Made by a program: the position numbers and the translations under genes
Shown here: in pieces, positions 1 to 6,652 of the stretch
Layout: each line of letters begins with the position of its first letter
Numbering within the stretch: position 1 is the first letter of the stretch
Notes under the pieces: generated by a model
What the model saw: the letters and a program-made list of their open reading frames with translations, nothing else
What the model was told of the DNA's origin: nothing
Databases searched by the model: none
Assembly (NCBI GenBank): GCA_034678415.1
Contig: JAXDBV010000239.1
Span: forward strand, 1-15,120
Direction of reading: 5' to 3'
Origin: JAXDBV01 sp034678415
Lineage (GTDB): Bacteria > Bacteroidota > Bacteroidia > Bacteroidales > VadinHA17
DNA length: 15,120 bases

Positions 1-501
1 CACTTCCAGTGCCTTGAGTATTCTCCGGTGATTTTTCAGATCGACCGTGCGGTAGTAATCCGGATCGGTCATTTTCAGCTGCATACGCAGGCTCTCAATG
101 CCCTCATCCCGGTATTTTGTGAGCAATGACTGCCGTACCAGGGGATCAACGGCCGGCAGATCATCGATCCCCTGGCATACTGCCTGTATGTACAATCCTG
201 ATCCGCCTGCCATGAAAACGATGTCGTTGCGGGCAAAGAGTTGTTCAAGCTTGTTCATGGCCTCGGTTTCGAATATGCTCGCGTTGTAATAATCGTGTAT
301 CGACCTGTGAGCGACCAGGTGATGCGGCACGATGGAAAGCTGCGCGGCCGTAGGAACTGCTGTCCCGATCCGCATCTCACTGTAAACCTGCCGCGAGTCA
401 GCCGAGACGATTTCAGTACTGAAATGAAGGGCCAGTTCAATGGCAAGTCCTGTCTTCCCGACAGCGGTTGGCCCGGCGATAATGACAAGATTCCTGGTCA
501 T
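1..501 (-). CDS. miaA: tRNA dimethylallyltransferase MiaA (N-terminal part, cut by window edge)
   Basis: Encodes the first 167 residues of MiaA, the cytoplasmic enzyme that transfers a dimethylallyl group from DMAPP to N6 of A37 in tRNAs that read codons starting with U. Seen directly: the protein opens MTRNLVIIAGPTAVGKTGLA, with the P-loop GPTAVGKT at residues 10-17, then SADSRQVY (residues 33-40), whose Asp is the family's catalytic residue. A GGSGLYI motif typical of the substrate channel follows, then HRRILKALEV as the frame leaves the window. The ATG at 499-501 is chosen because it places the P-loop about 10 residues from the N-terminus, as in the family. The gene starts 27 bp after the stop of the pRiA4b-like gene, so the two are probably cotranscribed. 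About 45% of a usual ~300-residue MiaA lies outside the window. Confidence 0.96.
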   Translation of the reverse strand, partial: MTRNLVIIAGPTAVGKTGLAIELALHFSTEIVSADSRQVYSEMRIGTAVPTAAQLSIVPHHLVAHRSIHDYYNASIFETEAMNKLEQLFARNDIVFMAGGSGLYIQAVCQGIDDLPAVDPLVRQSLLTKYRDEGIESLRMQLKMTDPDYYRTVDLKNHRRILKALEV

Positions 502-528
502 GGCGGCTGTGGTAAAGAATGATCCCTG

Positions 529-1038
529 TCAACGGACGGTCCCTTCGTCAACATCCGGTATGTCGATCCCATTGTCAGGACTATCCGGCAGATCCTCCGG
601 CGATCCGCCGGGGAATAAGATATTGTCAGACAGGATCTGCCGTGGAGGTAATCCTTGGCGACGTGTGATAACCGGATACAGGTCACCGGCTTTCTCCTCA
701 TATATCGCCTCAAGCTCTATGAACAGTACACGGTCAGAAAAATAATCAAACTGGTAAAGAAGCTTCTGCTTCACAGCAGTTATATAATCACCGATTACGG
801 CCTTGTCCATGAACACCAGGTCGGAACGGTTCTCGTCCGACATATCAAACAGCGTGAACTCTTTCACCTTCTCCCACCGGTCATTGGAAAGGAAGAAGGA
901 GGCCAGCTGCGAGGGATCATAATGAAATTCCTGCTGTAAAGCCTGGTGAAAGTCATAAAATGTGTGACCTGAAATAATATCAAGATCCCTCACGAAATCA
1001 TCAACCTCATCGGACAGTATTCTGAATTTGTAAACCAT
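529..1038 (-). CDS. pRiA4b ORF-3-like protein (PF07929 family)
   Basis: A 169-residue protein of the plasmid pRiA4b ORF-3-like family, often mislabelled 'IS1096 element passenger TnpR family protein'. Its biochemical role is unknown to me. Seen directly: the opening MVYKFRILSDEVDDFVRDL, a segment around residues 25-60 with TFYDFHQALQQEFHYD and FFLSNDRWEK, and a later YQFDYFSDRVLFIELEAI stretch. This order (compact N-terminal strand, the D-F-H-Q helix, a Y-x-F-D-x-x-D-x-W/V-like strand) is how I recognise the family. The C-terminal ~40 residues are acidic and proline-rich and probably disordered. No signal peptide or membrane segment, so probably cytoplasmic. It sits 27 bp upstream of miaA and 62 bp downstream of the acyl-CoA reductase gene. 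There is no transposase or terminal repeat nearby, so it is not part of a mobile element here. Confidence 0.8.
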   Translation of the reverse strand: MVYKFRILSDEVDDFVRDLDIISGHTFYDFHQALQQEFHYDPSQLASFFLSNDRWEKVKEFTLFDMSDENRSDLVFMDKAVIGDYITAVKQKLLYQFDYFSDRVLFIELEAIYEEKAGDLYPVITRRQGLPPRQILSDNILFPGGSPEDLPDSPDNGIDIPDVDEGTVR

Positions 1039-1100
1039 GGAAGTGCAAAAAGGAGAATCAATTAATATCTATTGAAAGATAGGAATTTTATTGATACCAT

Positions 1101-2171
1101 TTACATTATGTTCAGGAGGAACCGAACCGTATCGATCCCGTCGGCATAGTCCCCGAGCATCGGTCTCTGACTCTCTCCCGGTGGCACGGCATCCCGAAAC
1201 CGGTCGGATATGCTCACGATACACTGGATCCTGTCCCTTTTATTAGATATAAAGTGTTCAACAGCCGCGAGATCTTTATAGAAGCGGTAATGCAGCACGC
1301 CCGGTGGTGAGTTCAGATGGTCGTCTTCCCTGAGTAGTATAAACCCGTTGTCATAGTGTGGTATCCTGTTCATCTGGTAGATGGAACGGTGGTAGATATA
1401 GTTATTGGCATACCGGTTGTGATCGGCCACAAAGGAATAGTTATGAAACGAATCGAAGATTCTCCGGGGATCATACCCTTCGGGAACAAAGACCATCGAT
1501 ACGTTGCGGCATCCCAGCCCGAAGTAAAGGAAGATGTCATCGGCAAGGTTCTCCATCTCTTCCTGCGTTTCCTCACCGGTGATGATGGCCAGTGATGACC
1601 GGTTCTTGCGGATGATATGAGGGTATTTACCGAAATAATATTCAAAGTACCGGGAACTATTGTCGCTGCCCGTGGCAATGACTGCATCGAATCCCTTCAT
1701 GATCCCTTCCGAATAGCTGATCATCGATGCAAAACCGGGCTCAATGGCAGTCAGTACACCGGTAATAAACCGTATCAGCTTGTCATCCCTGGAGGAGGGT
1801 TTGATAAGGATCCTGTTACCGGTGATCAGGACACAGAGGAGATCGTGAAAACCGACCAGGGGTATATTACCTGCCATAACCACCCCCACCGTTCGTGGCG
1901 CTTTTGTTTCCTTCTCCAGTGAAGGATAGGCTGCCAGCCACTTCCTGATATTCTCCTCGCCGAGGTTCCTGGCAATCACCCGGATGGAATAATGAACAAA
2001 CGGATCAATGAACCAGGGATTCCCGGCTCCGGCTTCACGGATGATCTCCCTCAACGACTTGTGATGCTGCTTGTCAAGAGGTAACGGGATATCAGGATTT
2101 TTACCCGTGTCAGCCTGTGAAAGGAACCGGCCCAGGATAACGAATGATTGAACGCGCTGCTCTAGGTTCAT
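1101..2171 (-). CDS. LuxC-like acyl-CoA reductase
   Basis: A 356-residue member of the acyl-CoA reductase (LuxC, PF05893) branch of the aldehyde dehydrogenase superfamily, expected to reduce an acyl-CoA or acyl-enzyme thioester to an aldehyde with NADPH. Seen directly: VMAGNIPLVGFHD at residues 98-110 and ILIKPSSRDD at 121-130 (nucleotide-binding part), ATGSDNSSRYFEYYFG at 166-181, FGLGCRNVSMVFVP at 217-230 with Cys221 as the likely nucleophile, and GDYADGIDTVRFL near the C-terminus. It is shorter than luminescence LuxC (~480 residues) but matches the compact Bacteroidota form as I know it. No luxD, luxE or luciferase gene is nearby, so the substrate cannot be deduced. The 270-bp gap upstream (2172-2441) holds the terminator of the preceding operon; I saw no consensus promoter in the rest of it. 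Two same-strand genes follow closely. Confidence 0.86.
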   Translation of the reverse strand: MNLEQRVQSFVILGRFLSQADTGKNPDIPLPLDKQHHKSLREIIREAGAGNPWFIDPFVHYSIRVIARNLGEENIRKWLAAYPSLEKETKAPRTVGVVMAGNIPLVGFHDLLCVLITGNRILIKPSSRDDKLIRFITGVLTAIEPGFASMISYSEGIMKGFDAVIATGSDNSSRYFEYYFGKYPHIIRKNRSSLAIITGEETQEEMENLADDIFLYFGLGCRNVSMVFVPEGYDPRRIFDSFHNYSFVADHNRYANNYIYHRSIYQMNRIPHYDNGFILLREDDHLNSPPGVLHYRFYKDLAAVEHFISNKRDRIQCIVSISDRFRDAVPPGESQRPMLGDYADGIDTVRFLLNIM

Positions 2172-2345
2172 TCCAGTGGTTTCAGGGAAATGCGCATGAA
2201 TTTAGGCAATTCCTGTCAATATTCTTACACCCGGCAGCAGAAATCCATATGAATACAGGCATAAATGCCAGTTCTTCAGACACAGTGTAATTGATGATTG
2301 TAACAGGCTGGTTCCGGGCGGCCCTGACAACCTATTTTTCTCCGG

Positions 2346-2398
2346 AAAAAACCCGTTCTGCATCCCGGTTTGCTCTGACACACCGGTTCGCAGAACGG
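2346..2398 (-). terminator. Intrinsic terminator of the blaI-M56 operon
   Basis: On the minus strand a hairpin begins 43 bp after the M56 stop codon. The outer stem is CCGTTCTGC (2390-2398) pairing perfectly with GCAGAACGG (2353-2361). A 3x3 internal loop follows, then a second stem CCGGT/ACCGG (2382-2386 with 2365-2369) around a 12-nt loop. The outer stem is followed by one G and then six T residues (2346-2351 on the plus strand read as A). This is a textbook Rho-independent terminator oriented for the blaI-M56 transcript. Between here and 2171 I saw no other structure or gene. Confidence 0.88.
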
Positions 2399-2441
2399 TA
2401 TCTATGAAAAGATGTATTGATGAAATAACCCCGGGGTCCGA

Positions 2442-3689
2442 CTAATCCAACTGAAATGTGATGGGCACTATATACCAGACATTCACGGGTTTCCCGTCCT
2501 GTTTGCCCGGTGTCCATCGGGGCATCATTCTGACAACTCTCATGGCTTCGGCATCCAGCTGAGGATCAGCCTGCTTCAACACACTGACATAACCAACCGA
2601 ACCGTCGTCCTTTACACAGAACCTGACAATAACTTTCCCCTGTACCCCATTCTTTTTGGCTTCTTCCGGATAATGTATACGATCGTTAATGAACTTCATG
2701 AGTGCTTCATCACCTCCCGGGAAGCGGGGCATTTCATCCGCCACCATAAATACCTCCGAAGGAATGGAATCAGGAATTTCAGTAACCTGTGTGGCGCTCT
2801 GCTCATTACTGACGGGCGCCGCCGCCTCCTCACGGTTGCTTTCCTTGCAGGCCGAAAAGGCCAGCATTACTAACATAATAACGGGGATAACCATGATAAG
2901 TTTAAGGTTTACCCATCCGTTGGATCTGTTTTTCTTCATCATAAGTATACGTTTTTTAATTTGTGAAGGACTGGAAAAATGGTTCGGAAAAAGAGTCAGC
3001 CGAGTGTTGAACACCAGGCTCATAAGCATCTGCTGGTAGTATGCCTGATCAGCGCCCTGGTCAAGGCAGTTCCTGTCGGCCTCGAATTCATGGATGCTGC
3101 GTAACTCTTTCTTCAACAGGTATATGAATGGATTGAACCATTGCAGAATAACGATACACTCCGAAAAGAGTACATCCAGGAAGTGATGGCTCCTGATATG
3201 GTTCATCTCATGCCTGATAACCTCCCCGGCATGTTCGTCAGACAGGTTCTTGTTCAAAAAGATGAATCCAAAGGCAGAGTAAGCCATTGTGATACCGCTC
3301 CGGAGAGAAATAATACGAGAGTTCTTTACCCGGTACCTGGCTATCAGCACGAGTAGCCTTCCTATATTGAACAGGAATATGGCGGCGGCCACTATTACGC
3401 CCGACAGGTAAACCACATAGATCCATTGGAGCACGGTCCGGCCCCCGGAAGAGGAAACCGCTGTTCCGCCAGCAGCGATAATAAATACCTCATTGATAGA
3501 CTGAATATCGAGCGGCTTTTCTGTCCGTATGGTCAGTAACGGCAGCGTAACCGAACACAGGAGCGATAACAACAGAAATATCCTGTTGCGCCTGTATGCC
3601 GTGTCATGAGCCAGCAGGCCCCTGTAAAAAAGATGAAAAACCATCAGGTAAACAGCAGCTTTGCCCGTGTAAATGAAAAATTCATTCAT
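2442..3689 (-). CDS. M56 (BlaR1/MecR1-type) peptidase fused to TonB C-terminal domain
   Basis: A 415-residue membrane protein combining a BlaR1/MecR1-type M56 zinc peptidase with a TonB-type C-terminal domain. In the known systems the M56 protein senses an envelope signal and causes loss of the paired BlaI-type repressor; the role of the TonB domain in such fusions is not settled. Seen directly: hydrophobic segments near residues 5-22, 36-53, 88-112, 176-193 and 262-279; the zinc site EVIRHEMNHIRSHH (HEMNH at 160-164) and the downstream HEFEADR (200-206), which supplies the third metal ligand. The last membrane segment ends AFSAC with Cys281, resembling a lipobox, followed by a polar linker (282-315). 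A TonB C-terminal domain follows (about 318-415: FPGGDEALMKFI, IHYPEEAKKNGVQGKVIVRF, W-T-P-G-K). The start codon overlaps the blaI-like stop by 4 bp (3686-3689), implying translational coupling. No beta-lactamase gene lies nearby, so its target genes are elsewhere or the pair controls itself. Confidence 0.9.
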   Translation of the reverse strand: MNEFFIYTGKAAVYLMVFHLFYRGLLAHDTAYRRNRIFLLLSLLCSVTLPLLTIRTEKPLDIQSINEVFIIAAGGTAVSSSGGRTVLQWIYVVYLSGVIVAAAIFLFNIGRLLVLIARYRVKNSRIISLRSGITMAYSAFGFIFLNKNLSDEHAGEVIRHEMNHIRSHHFLDVLFSECIVILQWFNPFIYLLKKELRSIHEFEADRNCLDQGADQAYYQQMLMSLVFNTRLTLFPNHFSSPSQIKKRILMMKKNRSNGWVNLKLIMVIPVIMLVMLAFSACKESNREEAAAPVSNEQSATQVTEIPDSIPSEVFMVADEMPRFPGGDEALMKFINDRIHYPEEAKKNGVQGKVIVRFCVKDDGSVGYVSVLKQADPQLDAEAMRVVRMMPRWTPGKQDGKPVNVWYIVPITFQLD

Positions 3690-4063
3690 GATGATTTGTG
3701 TTTTTTCACCTCTTTTTCCATGATCTTCAGTATCTCTTCCATTTCCTTGATGGAGATGTCTTTTTCCCTGGCAAAGTAGCTCACCATCTTTTCAAAGGAA
3801 TTGGCAAAGTAATTTCTGACAAGGTTTCGTACCTGCATTTTCGAATAGGCCTCCTTGCTGATCAAGGGATAGTATTCATACGTGCGGCCGTAAGCCCTGT
3901 GGCTCACGTATCCCTTCTCTTCCAGTAACCGGATAACAGTGCTCACCGTGTTGTATGCCGGCTTCGGATCCCTGAAATGCCCGAGAAGATCCTTTACAAA
4001 TCCCTTCCGGGCTTTCCAGAGGACTTGCATTACCTGTTCTTCTGCTTTCGTGAGTTCTTTCAT
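3686..4063 (-). CDS. BlaI/MecI/CopY-family transcriptional repressor
   Basis: A 125-residue repressor of the BlaI/MecI (Penicillinase_R, PF03965) family. It is a dimeric winged-helix DNA-binding protein, normally inactivated when its M56 partner is triggered. Seen directly: MKELTKAEEQVMQVLWKARK at the N-terminus, the recognition-helix region AYNTVSTVIRLLEEKGYVSH (residues 36-55) and wing residues to ~66. A C-terminal dimerisation helix region includes NYFANSFEKMVSYF (84-97), then a lysine-rich tail. An in-frame TAG at 4079-4081 limits the start to the next few codons, and the ATG at 4061-4063 is the only ATG there. That ATG lies only 4 bp beyond a TAnnTTTG box, so the mRNA may be leaderless. 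Two palindromes that look like its own operators lie in the promoter. It overlaps the M56 gene by 4 bp. Confidence 0.94.
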   Translation of the reverse strand: MKELTKAEEQVMQVLWKARKGFVKDLLGHFRDPKPAYNTVSTVIRLLEEKGYVSHRAYGRTYEYYPLISKEAYSKMQVRNLVRNYFANSFEKMVSYFAREKDISIKEMEEILKIMEKEVKKHKSS

Positions 4064-4067
4064 AATA

Positions 4068-4099
4068 CAAATATAAAACTAAATTTTTAGTTTTGCAAC
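4068..4099 (-). promoter_or_regulatory. Promoter of the blaI-M56 operon (Bacteroidota type)
   Basis: On the minus strand TATATTTG (4068-4075) matches the Bacteroidota -7 consensus TAnnTTTG exactly. Exactly 20 bp upstream is GTTG (4096-4099), one mismatch from TTTG at -33. Transcription should begin 4-7 nt after the -7 box, that is at or within about 3 nt of the ATG at 4063. One palindromic operator fills the -33/-7 spacer and the other overlaps the -33 element, so bound repressor would block the polymerase directly. Confidence 0.7.
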
Positions 4100-4112
4100 T
4101 AAATTTTTAGTT
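4077..4112. promoter_or_regulatory. Tandem palindromic operators, probable BlaI-type repressor sites
   Basis: The 16-mer AACTAAATTTTTAGTT occurs twice without mismatch, at 4077-4092 and 4097-4112. Each copy is an inverted repeat with perfect 7-bp arms (AACTAAA/TTTAGTT) around TT. The copies are 20 bp centre to centre, about two helical turns, so two dimers would lie on the same DNA face. BlaI/MecI-family repressors bind short palindromes over their own promoters, and this position (spacer and -33 of the blaI-like promoter) fits autoregulation. The site identity is inference; the repeats are seen directly. Confidence 0.78.
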
Positions 4113-4190
4113 AAAAAGGTGGATTTTTATAACTTTCTGATGTGGTGTATGATAATTCTCACTGAAGGAAGTAATCCGGGGCAGGTAACC

Positions 4191-6464
4191 TCAGAGGGCC
4201 TGGCCCTGTTGTTGACTGATGAGGTTCAGCGCCGACCCGGCCCTGAACCATTTAATCTGGCTTTCATTATAGGAATGGGTGGCACTGATCACATCCCTGG
4301 TACCGTCGGCATGGTACAGAATGATGCTGAGGGGCACACCGGGTTTCATTGCGGTCAGTCCGATGATATCAAAGGTGTCATCTTCCTGTATTTTATTGTA
4401 GTCGGGGCTATGGTGGAAGGTGAGAGCCAGCATCCCCTGTTTCTTCAGGTTGGTTTCGTGTATCCTGGCAAAAGATTTCGCCAGTACGGCCCTCACACCC
4501 AGGTGGCGAGGTTCCATAGCAGCATGTTCCCGTGACGAGCCCTCGCCATAGTTTTCATCGCCCACGATGACCGATCCAGTCCCGGCTGATTTATACGCCC
4601 TGGCTGCCTGAGGCACCGGTACGTATTCCCCTGTCAGTTGGTTTTTTACATGGTTGGTTCTGTTGTTGAAAGCATTCACTGCTCCGATCATCAGGTTGTC
4701 GGATATATGATCAAGGTGGCCGCGGAAGCGCAGCCAGGGTCCGGCCATGGAGATATGATCCGTGGTACAGGTACCTTTTACCTTGATGAGGAGGCGCAGC
4801 TTTTTCAGGTCAGTGCCTTCCCAGGCAGGAAATGGGGTTAACAGTTGCAGACGTTGCGAGTCGGGAGCCACCACTACCTTCACACCGGCGCTGTCGTCAA
4901 CAGGTTCCACATATCCCCTGTCCTTTACCTCGAATCCCCGATCCGGTAGTTCAATGCCGTGGGGTTCATCCAGCTTCACCGGCTGGCCGTCCTCGTTCAT
5001 GAGGGTGTCGGTCAGGGGATTGAATGTGAGATCGCCGCCCAGCACCATGGCGGTGACGATCTCGGGCGATGCAACGAAGGCGTGGGTGTTCGGGTTACCG
5101 TCGTTACGCTTGGGGAAATTACGGTTGAAGGAGGTGATGATCGAGTTTTTACGGTCTTTGTCCCCCTCTTTTCTAGCCCACTGTCCGATGCAGGGTCCGC
5201 AGGCATTGGCCAGCAGTACACCTCCCATTTTCTCGAAGATACCGAGGAGCCCGTCCCTCTCTATCGTATGACGTACCTGTTCTGAGCCGGGAGTGATGGT
5301 GAATTCCGACCTTGCTTTCAGTTTTTTCTCAATTGCCTGCCTTGCGATGGAGGCCGCACGGGTGATATCCTCGTACGATGAATTGGTGCACGATCCGATG
5401 AGGCCTACCTCCAGCCTGTGGGGCCAGTCACCGGCCTTGACGGCTTCGGCAAACGCCGATATCGGCCAGGCTTTGTCGGGGCTGAAAGGTCCGTTGATAT
5501 GAGGTTCCAGCGTGTTGAGATCGATCTCGATAACCTGGTCGAAGTATTTTTCCGGCGAAGAATACACTTCGGGATCGGCGGTGAGGTATCGGGCGATACG
5601 TTTGGCTTCATCGGCCACGTCGGCGCGCCCTGTTCCACGCAGGTAGTCTTCCATCTTGCTGTCATACCCAAAGAGGGAAGTGGTGGCACCGATTTCAGCA
5701 CCCATATTGCATATCGTGCCTTTACCCGTGCATGAAATATTACTGGCTCCCTCACCGAAATATTCGAGAATGTAGCCTGTTCCTCCCTTGACGGTAAGGA
5801 TACCGGCCACTTTCAGTATCACATCCTTTGCCGAGGTCCATCCGCTGAGCCTTCCCGTGAGCTTCACACCGATCAGCCCGGGGAAGAGCAGCTCCCATGG
5901 CATGCCGGCCATCACATCAACGGCATCTGCTCCGCCAACACCGATGGCTACCATTCCCAGTCCGCCCGCATTGGGCGTATGCGAGTCGGTACCTATCATC
6001 ATCCCTCCGGGGAATGCATAGTTTTCAAGCACTACCTGGTGAATGATGCCCGCTCCGGGTTTCCAGAAACCGATCCCGTATTTGTTGGATACCGAGGCCA
6101 GGAAGTCGAACACTTCCCTGTTGGTCACCCGTGCCATCTGTAAATCGTCTTCTGCTCCTGTTCTGGCCTGGATGAGATGATCACAATGCACCGTGGTGGG
6201 AACAGTGGCCTTGTTTTTTCCAGCCATCATGAACTGTAGCAAGGCCATCTGAGCGGTGGCGTCCTGCATGGCCACACGGTCGGGAAGAAAGTTCACGTAA
6301 TCCTTGCCGTGGGCGTGTATCATTCCTTCAAATTCCTTGTCTGTGTGTGAATACAGTATTTTTTCCGTGAGAGTAAGCGGCCGCCCGATGCGCTTCCTTG
6401 CTTCATCAACCTTCTCCGGTATACCTTTGTATACCTCCCTGATCATGTCAATATCAAATGCCAT
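4191..6464 (-). CDS. acn: Aconitate hydratase (mitochondrial-type aconitase)
   Basis: A 757-residue aconitase, the [4Fe-4S] enzyme interconverting citrate and isocitrate in the TCA cycle and glutamate-precursor synthesis. Seen directly: TVHCDHLIQA (residues 91-100), MMIGTDSHTPNAGGLG (155-170), the cluster cysteines in GSCTNSSYED (Cys359) and NACGPCIGQW (Cys422 and Cys425), and GTCTTDHISMAGPW in the linker to the swivel domain. The swivel-domain active-site loop is GDENYGEGSSREHAAMEPRH (635-654). Length and motif order match the mitochondrial-type family common in Bacteroidota, not the ~890-residue AcnA type. The frame stays open to an ATG at 6545, but I choose the ATG at 6462-6464 (MAFDIDMIREVYKG). 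The family begins there, the extra 27 residues are low-complexity Tyr/Cys-rich, and a promoter lies between the two starts. No citrate synthase or isocitrate dehydrogenase gene is adjacent. Confidence 0.95.
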   Translation of the reverse strand: MAFDIDMIREVYKGIPEKVDEARKRIGRPLTLTEKILYSHTDKEFEGMIHAHGKDYVNFLPDRVAMQDATAQMALLQFMMAGKNKATVPTTVHCDHLIQARTGAEDDLQMARVTNREVFDFLASVSNKYGIGFWKPGAGIIHQVVLENYAFPGGMMIGTDSHTPNAGGLGMVAIGVGGADAVDVMAGMPWELLFPGLIGVKLTGRLSGWTSAKDVILKVAGILTVKGGTGYILEYFGEGASNISCTGKGTICNMGAEIGATTSLFGYDSKMEDYLRGTGRADVADEAKRIARYLTADPEVYSSPEKYFDQVIEIDLNTLEPHINGPFSPDKAWPISAFAEAVKAGDWPHRLEVGLIGSCTNSSYEDITRAASIARQAIEKKLKARSEFTITPGSEQVRHTIERDGLLGIFEKMGGVLLANACGPCIGQWARKEGDKDRKNSIITSFNRNFPKRNDGNPNTHAFVASPEIVTAMVLGGDLTFNPLTDTLMNEDGQPVKLDEPHGIELPDRGFEVKDRGYVEPVDDSAGVKVVVAPDSQRLQLLTPFPAWEGTDLKKLRLLIKVKGTCTTDHISMAGPWLRFRGHLDHISDNLMIGAVNAFNNRTNHVKNQLTGEYVPVPQAARAYKSAGTGSVIVGDENYGEGSSREHAAMEPRHLGVRAVLAKSFARIHETNLKKQGMLALTFHHSPDYNKIQEDDTFDIIGLTAMKPGVPLSIILYHADGTRDVISATHSYNESQIKWFRAGSALNLISQQQGQAL

Positions 6465-6489
6465 AACACCGATTGGTTCATATGATGTG

Positions 6490-6520
6490 CAAAAGTACGA
6501 ATTATTATAAATAATATAAA
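6490..6520 (-). promoter_or_regulatory. Promoter of the aconitase gene
   Basis: On the minus strand TACTTTTG (6490-6497) matches TAnnTTTG, with TTTA (6517-6520) 19 bp upstream, one mismatch from TTTG. The predicted transcription start is about 20 nt before the ATG at 6464 and downstream of the alternative ATG at 6545. This settles the start choice. Confidence 0.68.
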
Positions 6521-6580
6521 TACATTGATATGTACAATGATACAAGTATTTAAGGGAATTATCAGAGAAAATTTTTTATC

Positions 6581-6611
6581 TTTAGTAGTTTTTATGTAAT
6601 ATATACTTTTG
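6581..6611 (+). promoter_or_regulatory. Promoter of the permease-siaC pair
   Basis: On the plus strand TTTA (6581-6584), a 19-bp spacer and TACTTTTG (6604-6611) repeat the core elements of the divergent aconitase promoter. The leader to the permease ATG would be about 37 nt and contains an AAAGGA sequence at 6642-6647, just before the start codon, a possible weak Shine-Dalgarno. Confidence 0.62.
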
Positions 6612-6652
6612 GCATTACTCATGGAGTTTAAAGCGCTGCGCAAAGGATTGAT

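Noticed and set aside
529..1038. Mobile element suggested by the 'IS1096 passenger' family name
   Set aside because: No transposase, terminal inverted repeats or target duplications were seen around it; the name is historical.
1074..1081. TATCTTTC on the minus strand as a promoter for the pRiA4b-like gene
   Set aside because: Last base of the -7 box mismatches and no TTTG-like element lies 19-21 bp upstream; cotranscription with the acyl-CoA reductase gene is simpler.
4959..5285. Plus-strand open frames of 100-170 codons inside aconitase
   Set aside because: Shadow frames of a highly conserved gene with intact catalytic motifs.
6465..6545. N-terminal extension of aconitase starting at the ATG at 6543-6545
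   Set aside because: The 27 extra residues are Tyr/Cys-rich and unlike the family, and a good promoter (6490-6520) lies inside this stretch, so the ATG at 6464 is the likely start.
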